Of a stretch of DNA of 64,000 nucleotides, positions 38,662 to 50,431 are shown one piece after another. Made by a program: the position numbers and the translations under genes. The notes beneath the pieces are model-generated. The model searched no databases. It was given only the letters and a program-made list of their open reading frames with translations, and was not told the origin of the DNA. Source of the DNA: Agrypnus murinus (lineage: Eukaryota; Arthropoda; Insecta; Coleoptera; Elateridae). The DNA lies in contig OV816024.1 of NCBI GenBank assembly GCA_929113105.1, positions 26,474,747 through 26,538,746 on the forward strand, in the 5' to 3' direction. Numbering within the stretch: position 1 is the first letter of the stretch; each line of letters begins with the position of its first letter.

Positions 38662-41600
38662 GTGTAAGGCATATTAGAAGTTGCAAAATGTTTGCTGAAA
38701 ACCTGATATGTGATTGACGATTAATTAGGGTAGGTTAGATTTAGTAATATACAAATTCTGTAAATTAAAGGTAGGTGCAAAAGTATTTTATTTATGACCA
38801 ATAAGTAGCCAAATGTTCAAAATATTTGCATTGAACTTGAAACAACAAGACCCGTCACATTATCTCAAATTTGATATCTTAGGTCATTAGAAACAGGTTT
38901 GCTTTAAGAAATTAGTCGAAAAAACTTTCCTGTGATCTCCAGATGTTGCCAGGCCAATCATGCCGGTCATCGGAAAATATGCCACGTAAGATGCCAAAGA
39001 GATATGCGGTAGGACGATCGCTAAAGTCAAACAGATTGGGAGAGGAGTTCGGCGCGGCAAACAGTTTATAACCTTGCGCTACTTTTAGACACGTCCAAGT
39101 CAAGAGAGATATTTAAGAAGATTCTCCCTGCTCAGAACTTTCGATGATAACTATTCCACTTAACATACCTTTTGATGGCCGATGTGATTACCTTTGGTAA
39201 GCCCTGAAGGTCTCAGAGGAGTGCTACCGTAAAACATTTTGCATCACGAGCCTTGTTACTAATAGGCTCGCTCGATTATCAACTGTGTGTCAAACATGAA
39301 ATCGAGCTTGCAGGTCACAAATGTGCAGAAGATGTCAAATTGTATCAGATCCTTGAATTATTTTATTTGACGAATAATATACAATGTTAATGTGAATGGT
39401 ATATGGCAGCGACTCATATCACATTTTGTGCAGTGAATTGCAGGTAGATATCGCCACTTAACCTATGAAGAAGACGCAGGATAATTCCAATAATTTAGCC
39501 TGAACCTTTAGGTTTGGTGAGTTTCCTTGAATCATAAACAATTCTGACCTTCGCTTGATCAAATTGGATATGAAAAATAAAATTACAATTCTCTAGTTAC
39601 AAAATCGAATGAATTAATATATTGAAAATATCTCCTAAATTGGTATATTTCGTAAAATTTAATTTACTTTAGTTGCTACTTCTATGTTGCGTCAGCCTAT
39701 TTTTAAGTTTTTGTGCAGTCTGTCCAATATATGTTTCGTAGCATTGTAAAAGCTTGTACATGTTGGATAATGGGATCACTGAAATTTGGTCTTCATCTTT
39801 AAATAAACTAATCATTGATTCATCATAAGGCTCTTATTTGGAATCATTTAATCTTGACGTAAACATTTTGAGTTGGATTTTTAAGGACTTTATTTTTAGT
39901 TGTGTTTTATTGTTGTTTGAATTGCAGTTGATGCACTTAGTTACGTTAACGTAATAACTTCATGTATTTCTAGATCCGAAATATTAATAACCTTATAGTT
40001 TACAATTTTATATTATTTAGTTTCTTATTAGGAATTTTATTATTTATTTTATTACAACGTTTAGCTAGAACGCATATATTAAAACGCTTAAGGTTGAAGT
40101 ATAAGTTTTGTAGAAAAATCAATTCAATAAAAGCCGTTTGAAGTTTTTGCTTTTCAGCAGTTCATAAGTGCAAAAACAAACTTTTACTTTCCGAGAGTCT
40201 TTGTGTCCTTTTTTGATTGACAGGACATATAAGTTCAAAATAATGGCTACACGATGTTTGAAAAAGTCAAATTTTATTGCAACCAAATAGTCTATTGAAT
40301 CTGTCTTGTATCTAATAATTAGCAAACCGTATCAAATAAGTAGTAAAATCCTAAAACCGAATTGACATCGGGCACATAAGAGAAATACCTCAGATTCTTC
40401 ATCAAATTCTTAGATAAAATGCACACACAAAAACTTTAAGTATGTCAAGCTTGCATACAGTAAAAATACCTAAACGGCCACAACATGGAATTGTTTTAGT
40501 GTTCCCAGTACGAACCATTTTCAGTTCACTCTCCACCGACAAATTGTCACTGCGAAAAAATGTCACGTTTGCTACCGCACAAATAAAGAAAATAGTCTCT
40601 TATCTGAATCCGAAGGATGTCGGATGTATCATTTCACGGATGCTGCGCAATTTTCATTCGATCAAAACGAGCCGAGGCTTCCCGCCTCGCGATTTTTCTT
40701 CTTGGCCTTCCTCACGGCACGACTCATCTGGAGTTTGTCATCTTTCAGACATCATCTATCTTTTGCGACATATTTGTCTAAAACCGTTTTTCTACCAGTC
40801 ACTCTGTCTTAGCATCACATAATTTTTAGGTTTCCCCATATATTTTTTAAGACGCCACATTCGTCTATTTTCAACACGTTCTGCTTTAACGCCATCTTAT
40901 AGATAATAACAGAAGCTTTTATACAATTTAAAGTAACTCATATGTAGAAAATTGGGGTTGCAAACTGCTACTATTATTTAAAAAGTTTTTTGAATATTAG
41001 AAATTTCTCTTGGTGTCTAGACTTTAAATATTCCATAAAATTCCGCAGAGATGAAACCATCATCTTCACACAAGCAACGAAATCCTCGAATATGTCACTT
41101 TCATACACTCTTTACAAAATAAAGAATTCCACAAACAGCGCAGAGTTCCTTAACTAATATTTCTCCAAGGATGATTTTTTAACGTGTCAGACTGACGTAT
41201 GTTTTCTTGTTATTATTCATGCCTGTGCGCAAAGCTTCCTTCGGTCGCCAATTTTAAAAAAATAAAATGGACCTTGCCGAGCCTATTAATCAGGCCGTAA
41301 CACTTTTTTTAGTGTGCGTTATTTTATCACGTGTTGGTGTAGTTCCCAACAGTGTCATATATTACCACTTCCAGGACACGTGGAAAGATTACTTTGTGGT
41401 CCCAAGCGTCGTACTTTACCGCCCCGAAAACGATCTCCAACTTTCCTTTTTACGAATGCGCTGAACCCAATAGGCCGCGAATAATGTACGCGGGGAGTTG
41501 GAAAGTCAAACCTGGATATGGTGGCGGCAACGGCGGGCATTATTATATTTGATAGAGCGACTAGTAGATAAAAATCAATATTACGCGGTAACATAAAGTT

Positions 41601-41928
41601 TTCGGTTAATTTCATTTCTAAATTAAGAGAACGAGTAACAATAAGACTAATTTTAATCGTTACAGGATATAAAATATTTAATAAGAAATTTCTGCTCGAG
41701 TTCTTTAGAGAATTAGGTAGGTATATAAAATTATTAATCATTTATTTGAGATTTATTAATATGTTAATAATAAATCTAATCTAATAATATGAGTTTAGAT
41801 AATGTCAAATCGAATAATAAATATGTTAAAATGCTTTTAGCAGCGCTATTTTTTACATTAATACAATCAAATCAAACTAGTTTCGGTCAAGATAAATAAA
41901 TGCTACTATGCTCCTCTAAACTCTATAT
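38662..41928. other. stretch without a recognisable gene
   Basis: The longest frames (40,442-40,822 plus, 126 codons; 41,355-41,741 minus, 128 codons) lie in slightly GC-richer patches, but I recognise no domain, splice site or promoter that would support a gene. They may be chance. Confidence 0.5.
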
Positions 41929-42127
41929 AACAAACAAATGAAGGATCTAGGTCGCCGCGTGATCACCACCTGGTAAACACATAAAGTCTAAGATCAGATT
42001 TTAAGCAACACTGATATTATATGAGCTGCTAAAACTGTCAGTGACGTACGTTGCCCGCGTGATTCGCGATACGGTATGCAAGTTAGCCCTCGTGATTTCG
42101 GCGACCTAGATCCTTCATTTGTTTGTT
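41929..42127. mobile_element. MITE with 29-bp terminal inverted repeats
   Basis: The first bases AACAAACAAATGAAGGATCT, then AGGTCGCCG, return inverted at the right end as CGGCGACCT, then AGATCCTTCATTTGTTTGTT. The 140-bp interior is not palindromic and has no coding capacity. A clear target-site duplication was not seen. Confidence 0.8.
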
Positions 42128-45100
42128 AGAGTATAGTATGTTTTATTTTCAATTTTTTTTTAATTGAAAACATTAAATTCCGAAATTAAAGACTGTAGCT
42201 TTCGAATTATGAGTATCCGAATCTATCAAAGTCTAAAGGTTTGAAACTTTAAACTGACGATTGATGTAGAAACTTACTATTAAGAAGTAATCATACTTTA
42301 AAAACTACAGTTCTGAAGCATTTGGTAAATGTCGAGTTTTGTCTAAATATGTAAATCCCGAAATTCTGAAATTTTGGAGTTATATGATATCACACACTTT
42401 GAAATTTCAAATCTCAAAAATATAAGTTTCTGAAACTCTCAAGATTTGAAGCTTTGAAGATTTAAACCTTTTGACTACACTAGATTTCAACTTCGAAAAC
42501 ATCTTATCTGATACATAGAAATTTTGAAATTTTTTATTATGAAATTTCAACTTCAAGTACTAAAAACACTTTGAAATATTAACCTTTTGAAAATTCCAAT
42601 TATTGCAAGCTTTAAAACATGACGATGAAAACGTCTTAATTTTGGAAGGTCGGAAACTGAAGCTCTCTCAATAATCTCTCATATTTGTGAGCCAATGGGT
42701 CTAGGAATGAACTTCTGAAATGATGCATCTTCATATAACCATCAGTTTCCAGACATTTCATTAAGGCCCCCGTTGCAAGAAGTGTTGAGTCCATAGACAT
42801 TATCCTGCACAGAAAATAAAGATTTAATAAAATAACGTATATTTTAATTTTTATTTTTAAAATGAAAAAATCTAAATAGTTTTTCTTTGTTTCAGGTAAA
42901 TTGGAAAACTTAACACGTGGACTGAACGCTCCTATAAATTCAGATTTAACATGCGATAGGTAAGTGAGATTGCTATCTTGTCACCTTTCTTATAAGCAGA
43001 TGTGGTATTGATTTACCAATCGCGGGTAAATTCAGTAACCTCCTGAGCAAGGATCGCAATAAGGTGACAAAAGTCCCGGCAGGGACGTGGATTCTAAATA
43101 TTTAATTTCTAAGGCGCCAGCTGTCCTAAGCGGCTCGAACAGCAGAACCTCCTGGTATACTAGACACCCTTGCTCAAGAAACTAAAGATATTACGATGCA
43201 ACATAACAATATATTAAACAATTAAAACCATAAAAGAAAATAATGTAATCTTGAAATGCCGTTGGATGTACCAATATTTATTATACTTTTAATTGTACAA
43301 AGAAAACAGGGCAGTATTGTTGTTTAAGGGTATATACCCAAACTAAATGGATCGTAATACTTTCCTGACTAATTCTGCACTAAATAATTAGATTTCTGTA
43401 AAATTAATAGAATCCTGTGAGCTCACACAATCATACGGGTAAACATTCTAAATCATGTACTGATATCAAAAAGAAGGCATTACGATTACAGGCTCTTTGG
43501 TAAATGATTAACTTTAAATAGTAGATGCTTCCAGAACTTGACTTAAACTCAAATATGATTAATAAATATAAAATGAATATTAATGTTATAAGTTATAACA
43601 GAACGAACTTGATCAAAATAACAATGTTTACTATAGTTAGGTTGAGTTTCTCCTAAAGAGAGAGGGAAGATTGATCATAAGGTTTTTAGAATGTCCACCT
43701 AGCTTGGTCACCAGTATTTCCCACTTAGCTGTAATGGTGCAGTATCGGGAACAGTAAGAGACGACTAACCCAAGACTTCAAAGCGTATGGACCAGGTAAA
43801 TATTTAATTAAATCAGGCAGGTGAGATAACCAGGAACGTAGAAACCAAATGTCCACTAGGTATACATACGTGATTAGCCAGTTACGTAAACCCTGAAGTA
43901 AAAGTATCATCGGAATCTTAGATTTCAATTATACTAAATTACTCACCTCTGATTGAGGGTTTAATCCAAGAGAAATCCAAATAGAATATATATTTCGTTA
44001 TTCTTTAAAATAAGTTTCCTATAAATAAATAATGACAGTAGGCTGACTTGTCAATACTTTCAGAACTTACATGCATATAAGAAATCCTGCATATGTAAAT
44101 CCGCCAAAGGCGTAAAGGTTCCTCGAGAACAATTACTAAGAACCAATAATAACCTTTTTAAAGACTCAAAAAATCCTTCTTTAGAAGTATTGCATCAACA
44201 ATATTATTGAGATCTCTACTACAGGAAACTCATGTCAAGCAAAGTCCATTATTTTTTTTTCACAATCTCCATGACAACCATCAAGGGAATTAATAGCCAA
44301 CTATCACTACTTAAAGACTCAATTTTTTAAACGTAACAATCTTGATTATTTCTTGGTGGCGAGGACTGATTACTTTGTCATAAGTAGTTCTTCCATATGT
44401 TGTACAACACTAAATATTCATTGGTGCAATGACTAAAGATTGTTTGATCTAGCAAACTACTTGCTTCAGGATTTGGTTAAACTAAGAGTTCATTAATAAT
44501 TATTTTATGGCTAGATAACAGCATTATGAAATCACAAGTTCACTTGCAATTTTTAGTGTTGTTGGTGAGATCTTAGTTAAAGTTGTAGCTCATAGCATTA
44601 AATGTTCAAATAAAACAATACTTGGTTAACAGATGAAATAAAGAAGACGGAGATTTCAGATTTGTGAAAGATGAACGATTATTCTAATTCTTAAGATTAG
44701 GACGATTCTGGGCTAGGAATTAACTTCTTCCGAGGCAGTCTTTTAATGGCACGTTTCATATCTTGCCGTTCTAGAATCAAGAGAGCATCAAGCAGTTCTG
44801 CCGTAGTTCTTTACCAGTCTCAATCATCTCCACATAGGTTTCGGCCTTTTGATCGCTCAAGAGTTCCTGAACCACTGCGACAAAGCTGAATCAAGCTTCT
44901 TCTCCAATGTATTGAGCTTTTTCAAAAAATCTTTTGCACTCCACAATTATTTTCTACATACATGTATTTGCAAAGATAGTCCACAGCTTCTAGTTTACAG
45001 TCCATAGTAATTTTTCTCAACACAATTCCTACTACGGAGTGCATTGACAATAGCTTATGACTCATAGTATATGATTTATGGTTTATGGTCCGTAGTTGGT

Positions 45101-45937
45101 TTTCGTTCTGTAGTAAAGTATATAATAAATACATAAATAGTTAAAGTCTATGATCAACAGTGTTGATATGTAGTCTATAATTTTATCGCATAGTGTAGTC
45201 TGTGGTCTACAGTCCATGATCTGTAGTCCATGATCTAGATCTAGAGTCTACTCTTTTTAAACAATGATTTTTAGCTTATTGGATTTTGAACTGAAACTTG
45301 TGTTCTTGGGATGATGTTAAGAAAATGTAAATGAATAGCATGTATAAGGTGAAATCGAAAACTGAACTGCCTTACAAAATAATGTGTAAAATATAAGAGT
45401 AATGCTTAAATTCAAGATCTAGTAACCAAAACACGTATGTTAGTCTATAACCAACAAGAATTTCTAATTTCCGTTCTAAATTGTAAATTTGAGTCTAATG
45501 GTGCAATCGATACCATGAACGATTTATTCTGATTAAATACATTTTACCATTGATAAGATTGGTTTCCCCAAGCCAAGTTACATTTATTTTGTACAGATCT
45601 AAGGTTTATCTAATTTAGAACTGTTAACTTCATATAAATCACATGATTTATATGAATGTTTCCCTCCAATAATAAGCTATGGTAACGGCTACATTTATCG
45701 TATTTTTGTTTCTTGTCTATGCTTGACGGTCTATACTCTGGTTTAAAATTACAGACTACAGAATGTGATTTATAGTTTTGAGTATGTAGTTTGTAGTCTA
45801 TAATTTATAGTCTGTGACCTTCTGAGTCAATAGTCTGAAGTGTCTGTCTTAAATCTGCAGTCTTGAATATAGAGGATCTGGACTGTAGTTTATGGTTTTT
45901 GGTTTGGCCTACAGTGTTTACTCGATATGGTTCATAG
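42128..45937. other. repeat-rich non-coding stretch
   Basis: About 42,170-42,660 is another block of the degenerate GAAACTTT-type repeat. From about 44,940 to 45,250 and 45,720 to 45,935 there is a degenerate 11-13-base unit of the type TGTAGTCTATAGT. Short frames (43,725-43,928; 44,922-45,134) are unsupported. The Polinton-like element is inserted at the end of this repeat. Confidence 0.55.
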
Positions 45938-45943
45938 TTTATA
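45938..45943. repeat. target-site duplication, left copy (TTTATA)
   Basis: The six bases directly before the AGTAGG terminus are identical to the six directly after the opposite terminus at 58,087-58,092. Six-base duplications are characteristic of Polinton/Maverick integration by a retrovirus-type integrase. Confidence 0.9.
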
Positions 45944-45981
45944 AGTAGGTATTGCGACACCTGGCCCAGACGGAAATTGAC

Positions 45982-46006
45982 ATGCCATGTGGCATGCCAA
46001 TGGCAT
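45982..46006. promoter_or_regulatory. two abutting small dyads near the TIR tip
   Basis: ATGCCA-TG-TGGCAT followed, sharing AT, by ATGCCA-A-TGGCAT, about 40 bp from the terminus. The same text occurs in the right TIR near 58,025-58,049. It is a candidate protein-binding or hairpin site; the function is inferred only. Confidence 0.5.
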
Positions 46007-46009
46007 GGC

Positions 46010-46240
46010 TCCTCCCCTTGCTTCTGATTGGCTACCCCCACTCCTGTAGCTCCTCCCCTTGCTTCTGATTGGTCGCCGCCATCTTGGATTTCCCCGCCTA
46101 CTGCTCTCTGATTGGTTAACCCCCACTCCTGTAGCTCCTCCCCTTGCTCCTGATTGGTTGAAGGTAGCCATTTTGGAACGTCTGGCTCCATTCTACCACG
46201 CCCTGGCGCCAGGCTACCACGCCCGCCGCCGCCATTACGG
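46010..46240. promoter_or_regulatory. GC-rich promoter-like block in the left TIR
   Basis: Four inverted CCAAT boxes (TGATTGG at 46,025, 46,066, 46,109 and 46,151), each in or beside a repeated GCTCCTCCCCTTGCTTCTGA unit. A YY1-like CCGCCATCTTGG lies at 46,076, with related GCCATTTTGG and GCCGCCATTA further on. GC/KLF-type boxes CCCCGCC and CCACGCCC are also present. This composition is typical of TATA-less housekeeping promoters and stands out against the AT-rich surroundings. The right TIR holds a mirror copy. Activity is inferred. Confidence 0.55.
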
Positions 46241-46270
46241 GAATCTGTATTACCGGCAAACTGAGTGCTA

Positions 46271-46371
46271 CCAATAGAGGGCGTAATGCTACAATTAGTG
46301 TGTATTGCTAAGAGAGGGCGTCATGAAGGGATCTGTATTATCGATGCGTTGTGTACTACTACTAGGTGGCG
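46271..46371 (+). promoter_or_regulatory. three CTCF-like motifs in the left TIR
   Basis: CCAATAGAGGGCG (46,271-46,283), GCTAAGAGAGGGCG (46,307-46,320) and TACTACTAGGTGGCG (46,357-46,371) all follow the CTCF core pattern YAGRKGGCG in one orientation, pointing into the element. Binding is inferred. Confidence 0.45.
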
Positions 46372-46482
46372 TGTCATGAAGAAGAAGAAGAAATCTGTAT
46401 TACTACTACTACAGAGAGGCAACCATTTTATATCACAGCATCTTGCGTGCGCGCGCGCGCTAAATTTGAATCGGTCAATTTT

Positions 46483-46680
46483 AAATATTTGTCATTTTTG
46501 CATATGTCATTTTTAAATCTGTCAATTTTACTGCTGTCGTTTTTACATCTGTCATTTTAAATCTGTCAATTTTGCTTCTGTCATTTTAAATTTGTCATTT
46601 TTGCATCTGTCATTTAAATCTGTCATTTTGAATTTGTCATTTTTTTTTGCATATGTCATTTAAATCTGTCATTCTTAAAG
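46483..46680 (+). repeat. TGTCATTTT minisatellite, left TIR
   Basis: TGTCA(A/T)TTT recurs roughly every 15-17 bases, alternating with AAATC, GCATC and similar, for about 200 bp. It is directly preceded by a (GC)6 run near 46,449. The right TIR has a slightly shorter copy at about 57,375-57,560. Confidence 0.85.
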
Positions 46681-46966
46681 CAACCATCTTACCAGATTTG
46701 AATTTTAGCGCTAACTCTGGGATTGGATCCTTTCACTAAGCTGAAACGTTTCCACCACTACTTTTTCTAGAAGAAATAATAAAGCCATATAGGAATTAAA
46801 AAAAATTATGTTTATTAATATAGTGTTAAGGCTACATTTAATTTATAATAAAAAAAAATGTTGATAGAATGCTGGTGCTTGAGGACTTCAGGACTGACCT
46901 CTGTTTTCTATTTGCGGTTCCAGGGGCTGTAACAACAACGACAACAATAGAACGTTAAAAAGGGGT

Positions 46967-47314
46967 TTATTGTATAAACTTGATGTTTACTCGTACCTTA
47001 TTTAATTCCACAAACAGGCAGTCATCATAACAGTGTGTTTTCCCCATGTACATCAAACCTAGAGAAATCGTTTTAGCTTCAATCTGCTGGTTAAGCTCTG
47101 TAACCCTTTGATCTGTTAACTTATCGCTGATTCGCTTTGGTAGAAATGTAACATGCTTTTCAGCAACAATAATCACACTTTGACGCTTATCACGGCAAAC
47201 GACTCTTTTGAATTGTAGTATCTCTGCAATTTCTTTTATTTTGTAATCACATAACTTCTTGATTGGCTTCTGGCTAACGGGAGATTTGTTCAATTGTTGT
47301 ATTAGCAAATCCAT
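46967..47314 (-). CDS. gene A: 115-residue protein, OB-fold-like candidate
   Basis: The minus-strand frame is open from 47,356, but a TATA box (47,471-47,477), a splice donor GTATGT at 47,385 and an acceptor TTTTACATAG at 47,320 point to a 66-bp intron in the leader. I therefore place the start at the ATG at 47,314, with A-rich context. The stop TAA overlaps AATAAA at 46,966-46,971, a compact virus-style gene end. The protein is lysine-rich with the sequence of blocks Y-x-I-x-x-I, a strand-rich RQSVIIV, then HVTFLPKRISDKL and LGLMYMG. From memory this arrangement resembles small repeated arthropod proteins that may be OB-fold single-strand-DNA binders; that is inference. No frameshift or stop breaks it. 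Its position next to a TIR, transcribed outwards, fits an element gene, not a host gene. Confidence 0.65.
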   Translation of the reverse strand: MDLLIQQLNKSPVSQKPIKKLCDYKIKEIAEILQFKRVVCRDKRQSVIIVAEKHVTFLPKRISDKLTDQRVTELNQQIEAKTISLGLMYMGKTHCYDDCLFVELNKVRVNIKFIQ

Positions 47315-47319
47315 TTTTT

Positions 47320-47385
47320 CTATGTAAAATAAAATAGACAAAAACTTAACACTCACAAGAATAATAAATGATTATTTTAACATAC
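47320..47385 (-). other. 66-bp intron in the gene A leader
   Basis: Minus strand: donor GTATGT at 47,385, a T-rich end and acceptor ACATAG at 47,320, six bases before the chosen ATG. Short introns of similar size occur in genes B and C of this element. Confidence 0.6.
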
Positions 47386-47470
47386 CTAGTTCAAGCAAAC
47401 AATAACAATATTACTATCACCGTAACCGATGTCAAGACCAAACTAAAACGGAAGGGGGGTTTGACTGAGC

Positions 47471-47477
47471 TTTTATA
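47471..47477 (-). promoter_or_regulatory. TATA box of gene A
   Basis: Minus strand TATAAAA within GTTTATAAAAGCTC, about 160 bp before the start codon and 86 bp before the splice donor. Confidence 0.6.
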
Positions 47478-47511
47478 AACTTCGAACCTGCGCGAATGAA
47501 CATGATTTTAG

Positions 47512-47930
47512 ATAAAATCTTAATTTATTACCAGAACAAAAAGGGTATTGTTAAAAAAAAAACCTGCACTGTCAATTAATTACTTGAGACCAGATAAAAA
47601 TCTAAATTTATTACCCTCGAAGATCGGTCACATAGATAAGTGCTACCTACATTTACAGCGCAGGTGTTCTTTAGGGTATTGTTAAAAAGGGATCGACACC
47701 TGCACTGTCAAAGTAACACGAGTAGATAAAATCTAAATTTATTACCGTCGGAGCAAAAGGATATCATTAAAAAGGTAGACACCTGCACTGTCACGAATAG
47801 ATAAAATCTTAATTTATTACCCTTCGTAACAAAAAGGGTATTGTTAAAAAAAAAAGGGATCGACACCTGCACTGTCATGTAACACGATTAGATAAAAATT
47901 TAAATTTATTACCCTCGGTGTCGTTTTTAT
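47512..47930. repeat. about five degenerate 85-105-bp tandem units
   Basis: Each unit contains AGATAAAATCTAAATTTATTACC, AAAGGGTATTGTTAAAAA and CACCTGCACTGTCA, with variable gaps. A foreign 57-bp segment (47,619-47,675) interrupts one unit and is the inverse of 48,043-48,099. Confidence 0.8.
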
Positions 47931-48067
47931 AATTTACTATAACATTAAAATTTTAAATTAAACTTTTAGATGTAACTATTGATAACCATTTAATTTATTA
48001 CACACACACACACAGACCCTGAGCAAAGAAACTCGTTAACGAATAAAAGAACACCTGCGTTGTCCAT

Positions 48068-48769
48068 GTAGGTAGCACTTATCTATGTGACCGATCTTCT
48101 AAATAAAGGTTGACTGTGTTAGAGCATTAAAACTATTTTTGTCATACTTTAGACATCTTTTATTAAAAATATACCTATTTAAAGAAATGTTTTTTTGATT
48201 TATCATAATCACATTTAACAGAAAAGTTTCAATAGATTATAATATTGATATACTGTAATAGCAAAATAATCAAACATTTCATCACTCTTTGTATTATTAA
48301 GTACCTGTAAATCTCGCACGTTGACGGGTCTGATTTCTAAAGCTATTTCCAGGTAAAAAGACCTTTCTGTCTCTTAGAGCATTTAAAAGAACACACTTTA
48401 AATTTTTATAGAATTTGTAGGTAGCACTTATCTATGTGACCGATCTTCTAAATAAAGGTTGACTGTGTTAAGAGCATTAAAAGTATTTTTTTGTCATACT
48501 TTAGACATTTAATTAAAAATATACCTATTTAAAGAAATGGTTTTTTTTCGATTTATCATAATCACATTTAACAGAAAAGTTTCAATAGATTATAATATTG
48601 ATATACTGTAATAGCAAAATAATCAAACATTTCATCACTCTTTGTATTATTAAGTACCTGTAAATCTCGCACGTTGACGGGGTTGATTTCTAAAGCTATT
48701 TCCAGGTAAAAAGACCTTTCTGTCTCTTAGAGCATTTAAAAGAACACACTTTAAATTTTTATAGAATTT
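48068..48769. repeat. tandem duplication, about 349-bp period
   Basis: GTAGGTAGCACTTATCTATG at 48,068 restarts at 48,417, and the following 350 bp are nearly identical, with only a few single-base and homopolymer-length changes. A (CA)n tract precedes it at 48,001. No gene inside. Confidence 0.95.
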
Positions 48770-49922
48770 TAAATGCTAATAAGGCGGTCAAAGGGGGCCT
48801 GATAATGTATTAACAAATTATCATAGGTACATATAAGTGTATATTATACATGTTCCCATTGCATGTTACGTTTCAATTGAAATTAATTCAATTAGAAATC
48901 ACTCGTGAGACTTCTCATTCGTTAACATTGATAGTATACGCATTATTATTAATTTAGATTGAACAATAATAAATATATAGATGCATTATTTTATACGGTG
49001 CCCTTTTTATAGCGTCGAATCTGCTTAAAAAGACTTATTGTTCTTTCGTTTAAATATTTAGGTGAATTTTAAAAGAAAACACAAAACGTCTACCTGCAGG
49101 AACAGATTTAGAAATTTATTATCTACCGGACGGAATACACCCTTATTTTTATGGTTTGATTGTTCAATGCTGTCACCAATATATATTTCTTGAAAAACGC
49201 TATCTGATCGACCCATCTACCGCAAAAATCCTACCTTTTTGTTCGATTAAAGCTGTAGATTTCATTATATATATATAATACTGCATGTACGAGCTCTATA
49301 ATATTTACCATTATTATTATTTAATCTGCCTGAGAATAAAAAACTTCTTTAATCTATCTGTGAGCGGTTTCCGTGAATTTTATTTTTTTTTGTAAACCGT
49401 TATAAAAATTTAACAGGGGTAGAACTCGTATTTATTGTGTATTTCATTTAATTATTATTATGCAGTCGTATTTAAGTGAACCTGTCTTCTCGACATGATA
49501 GGACAAACAAAAGGCTTTAAATCAAGACACACAGTCGCATTTTTTTTTCTTTTTCATTTCATATTTGAAACTATTTACTAGAAAGCTGGTAATTATGAAA
49601 TTTGGTTTTTTAATAAATTAAACTGTCAGTGTGGGGATTATATACAGATCTGAAATTTGATACAAATAATAATAATAAAGGCAAAGGTGTACATTAGAAT
49701 TTTACAAGCCCTTAAAGAACGCAATATTAATTACAGAGATGCATGGGTCGGGTGTCTTAAGCTATTTACATATGTTACACTCATAAATATTGCGAAAATG
49801 TTAACGACACTACCACGTTAAGATATACTAAAGCTATTCGACGACAGTTACTACATACTTTTTGAATGTTAGCAAGAGGCGATATCGATTGTAACCTTTA
49901 TTTAATACAAATGGAATTATTG
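48770..49922. other. AT-rich interior of the Polinton-like element
   Basis: No open frame of note and no recognisable polymerase, integrase, ATPase or capsid piece. It may be the deleted site of structural genes. Confidence 0.5.
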
Positions 49923-50431
49923 CGTATTACGAGCCACGATTAAAGGTGTCTCTAACTAAAGTTTCGTTTAAAATCAACAAGAATAAAGATAGCTTTATCT
50001 AATTTAATAAGTGGGAAAAGATTAGAATTGGTCACCATGGTAATTAAACATGTTGTTAATTTAACAGAGAGATGCGAATACGGCCTATCGTGGTTAGAAA
50101 GATCCAATTGAAAAAATATATTTGATCTTATAAGTTATCCATAAATATGTTAGTTAACAGAAATAAACCGTCTTTTTGTAAATAAAGTTTATTATTACAA
50201 GTAAAATAATTTTCGCTGATACAAAGATCAAATATATTTTTTCAATTGGATCTTTCTAAACACGATAAGCCGTATTCGCATCTCTCTGTTAAATTAACAG
50301 CATGTTTAATTACCATGGTGACCAATTCTAATCTTTTCCCACCTATTAAAATTAGATAAAGCTATCTTTATTCTTGTTGATTTTAAACGAAACTTTAGTT
50401 AGAGACACCTTTAATCGTGGCTCTTAATACG
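49923..50431. repeat. 207-bp inverted repeat with 94-bp spacer
   Basis: Left arm 49,923-50,129, right arm 50,224-50,431. The arms match almost base for base (for example GGTCACCATGGTAATTAAAC and its inverse) with a few substitutions. The transcript would fold into a long hairpin. The small minus frame 50,395-50,613 begins in the unique DNA beyond and ends in the right arm; it is not supported as a gene. Confidence 0.95.

Larger units (their letters stand above)
45944..46747 (+). repeat. left terminal inverted repeat (804 bp)
   Basis: Reverse complement of 57,303-58,086. The match runs from AGTAGGTATTG to TCACTAAGCTGAAAC. Spot comparison shows only scattered substitutions (for example ATTGCGAC versus ATTGGGAC), a 3-bp difference in a GCC run, and a few extra TGTCA units here. 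In order from the tip: small dyads, a GC-rich CCAAT/YY1-like block, three CTCF-like sites, (GC)n, and the TGTCA array. Confidence 0.95.

Noticed and set aside
40442..41741. Frames of 126 and 128 codons as host genes
   Set aside because: Overlapping frames on both strands, no recognisable domain, splice or promoter signals.
45805..46560. Overlapping frames of 64-128 codons on both strands of the left TIR, with matching frames in the right TIR
   Set aside because: They appear in both places only because the TIRs are near-identical. Several overlap in different frames and the text is low-complexity (Gly/Gln/Ala from CCAAT/GC repeats). There is no coding signature.
47512..48769. CRISPR-like array
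   Set aside because: Units are degenerate, of unequal length, with no constant repeat/unique spacer alternation, and the setting is eukaryotic.
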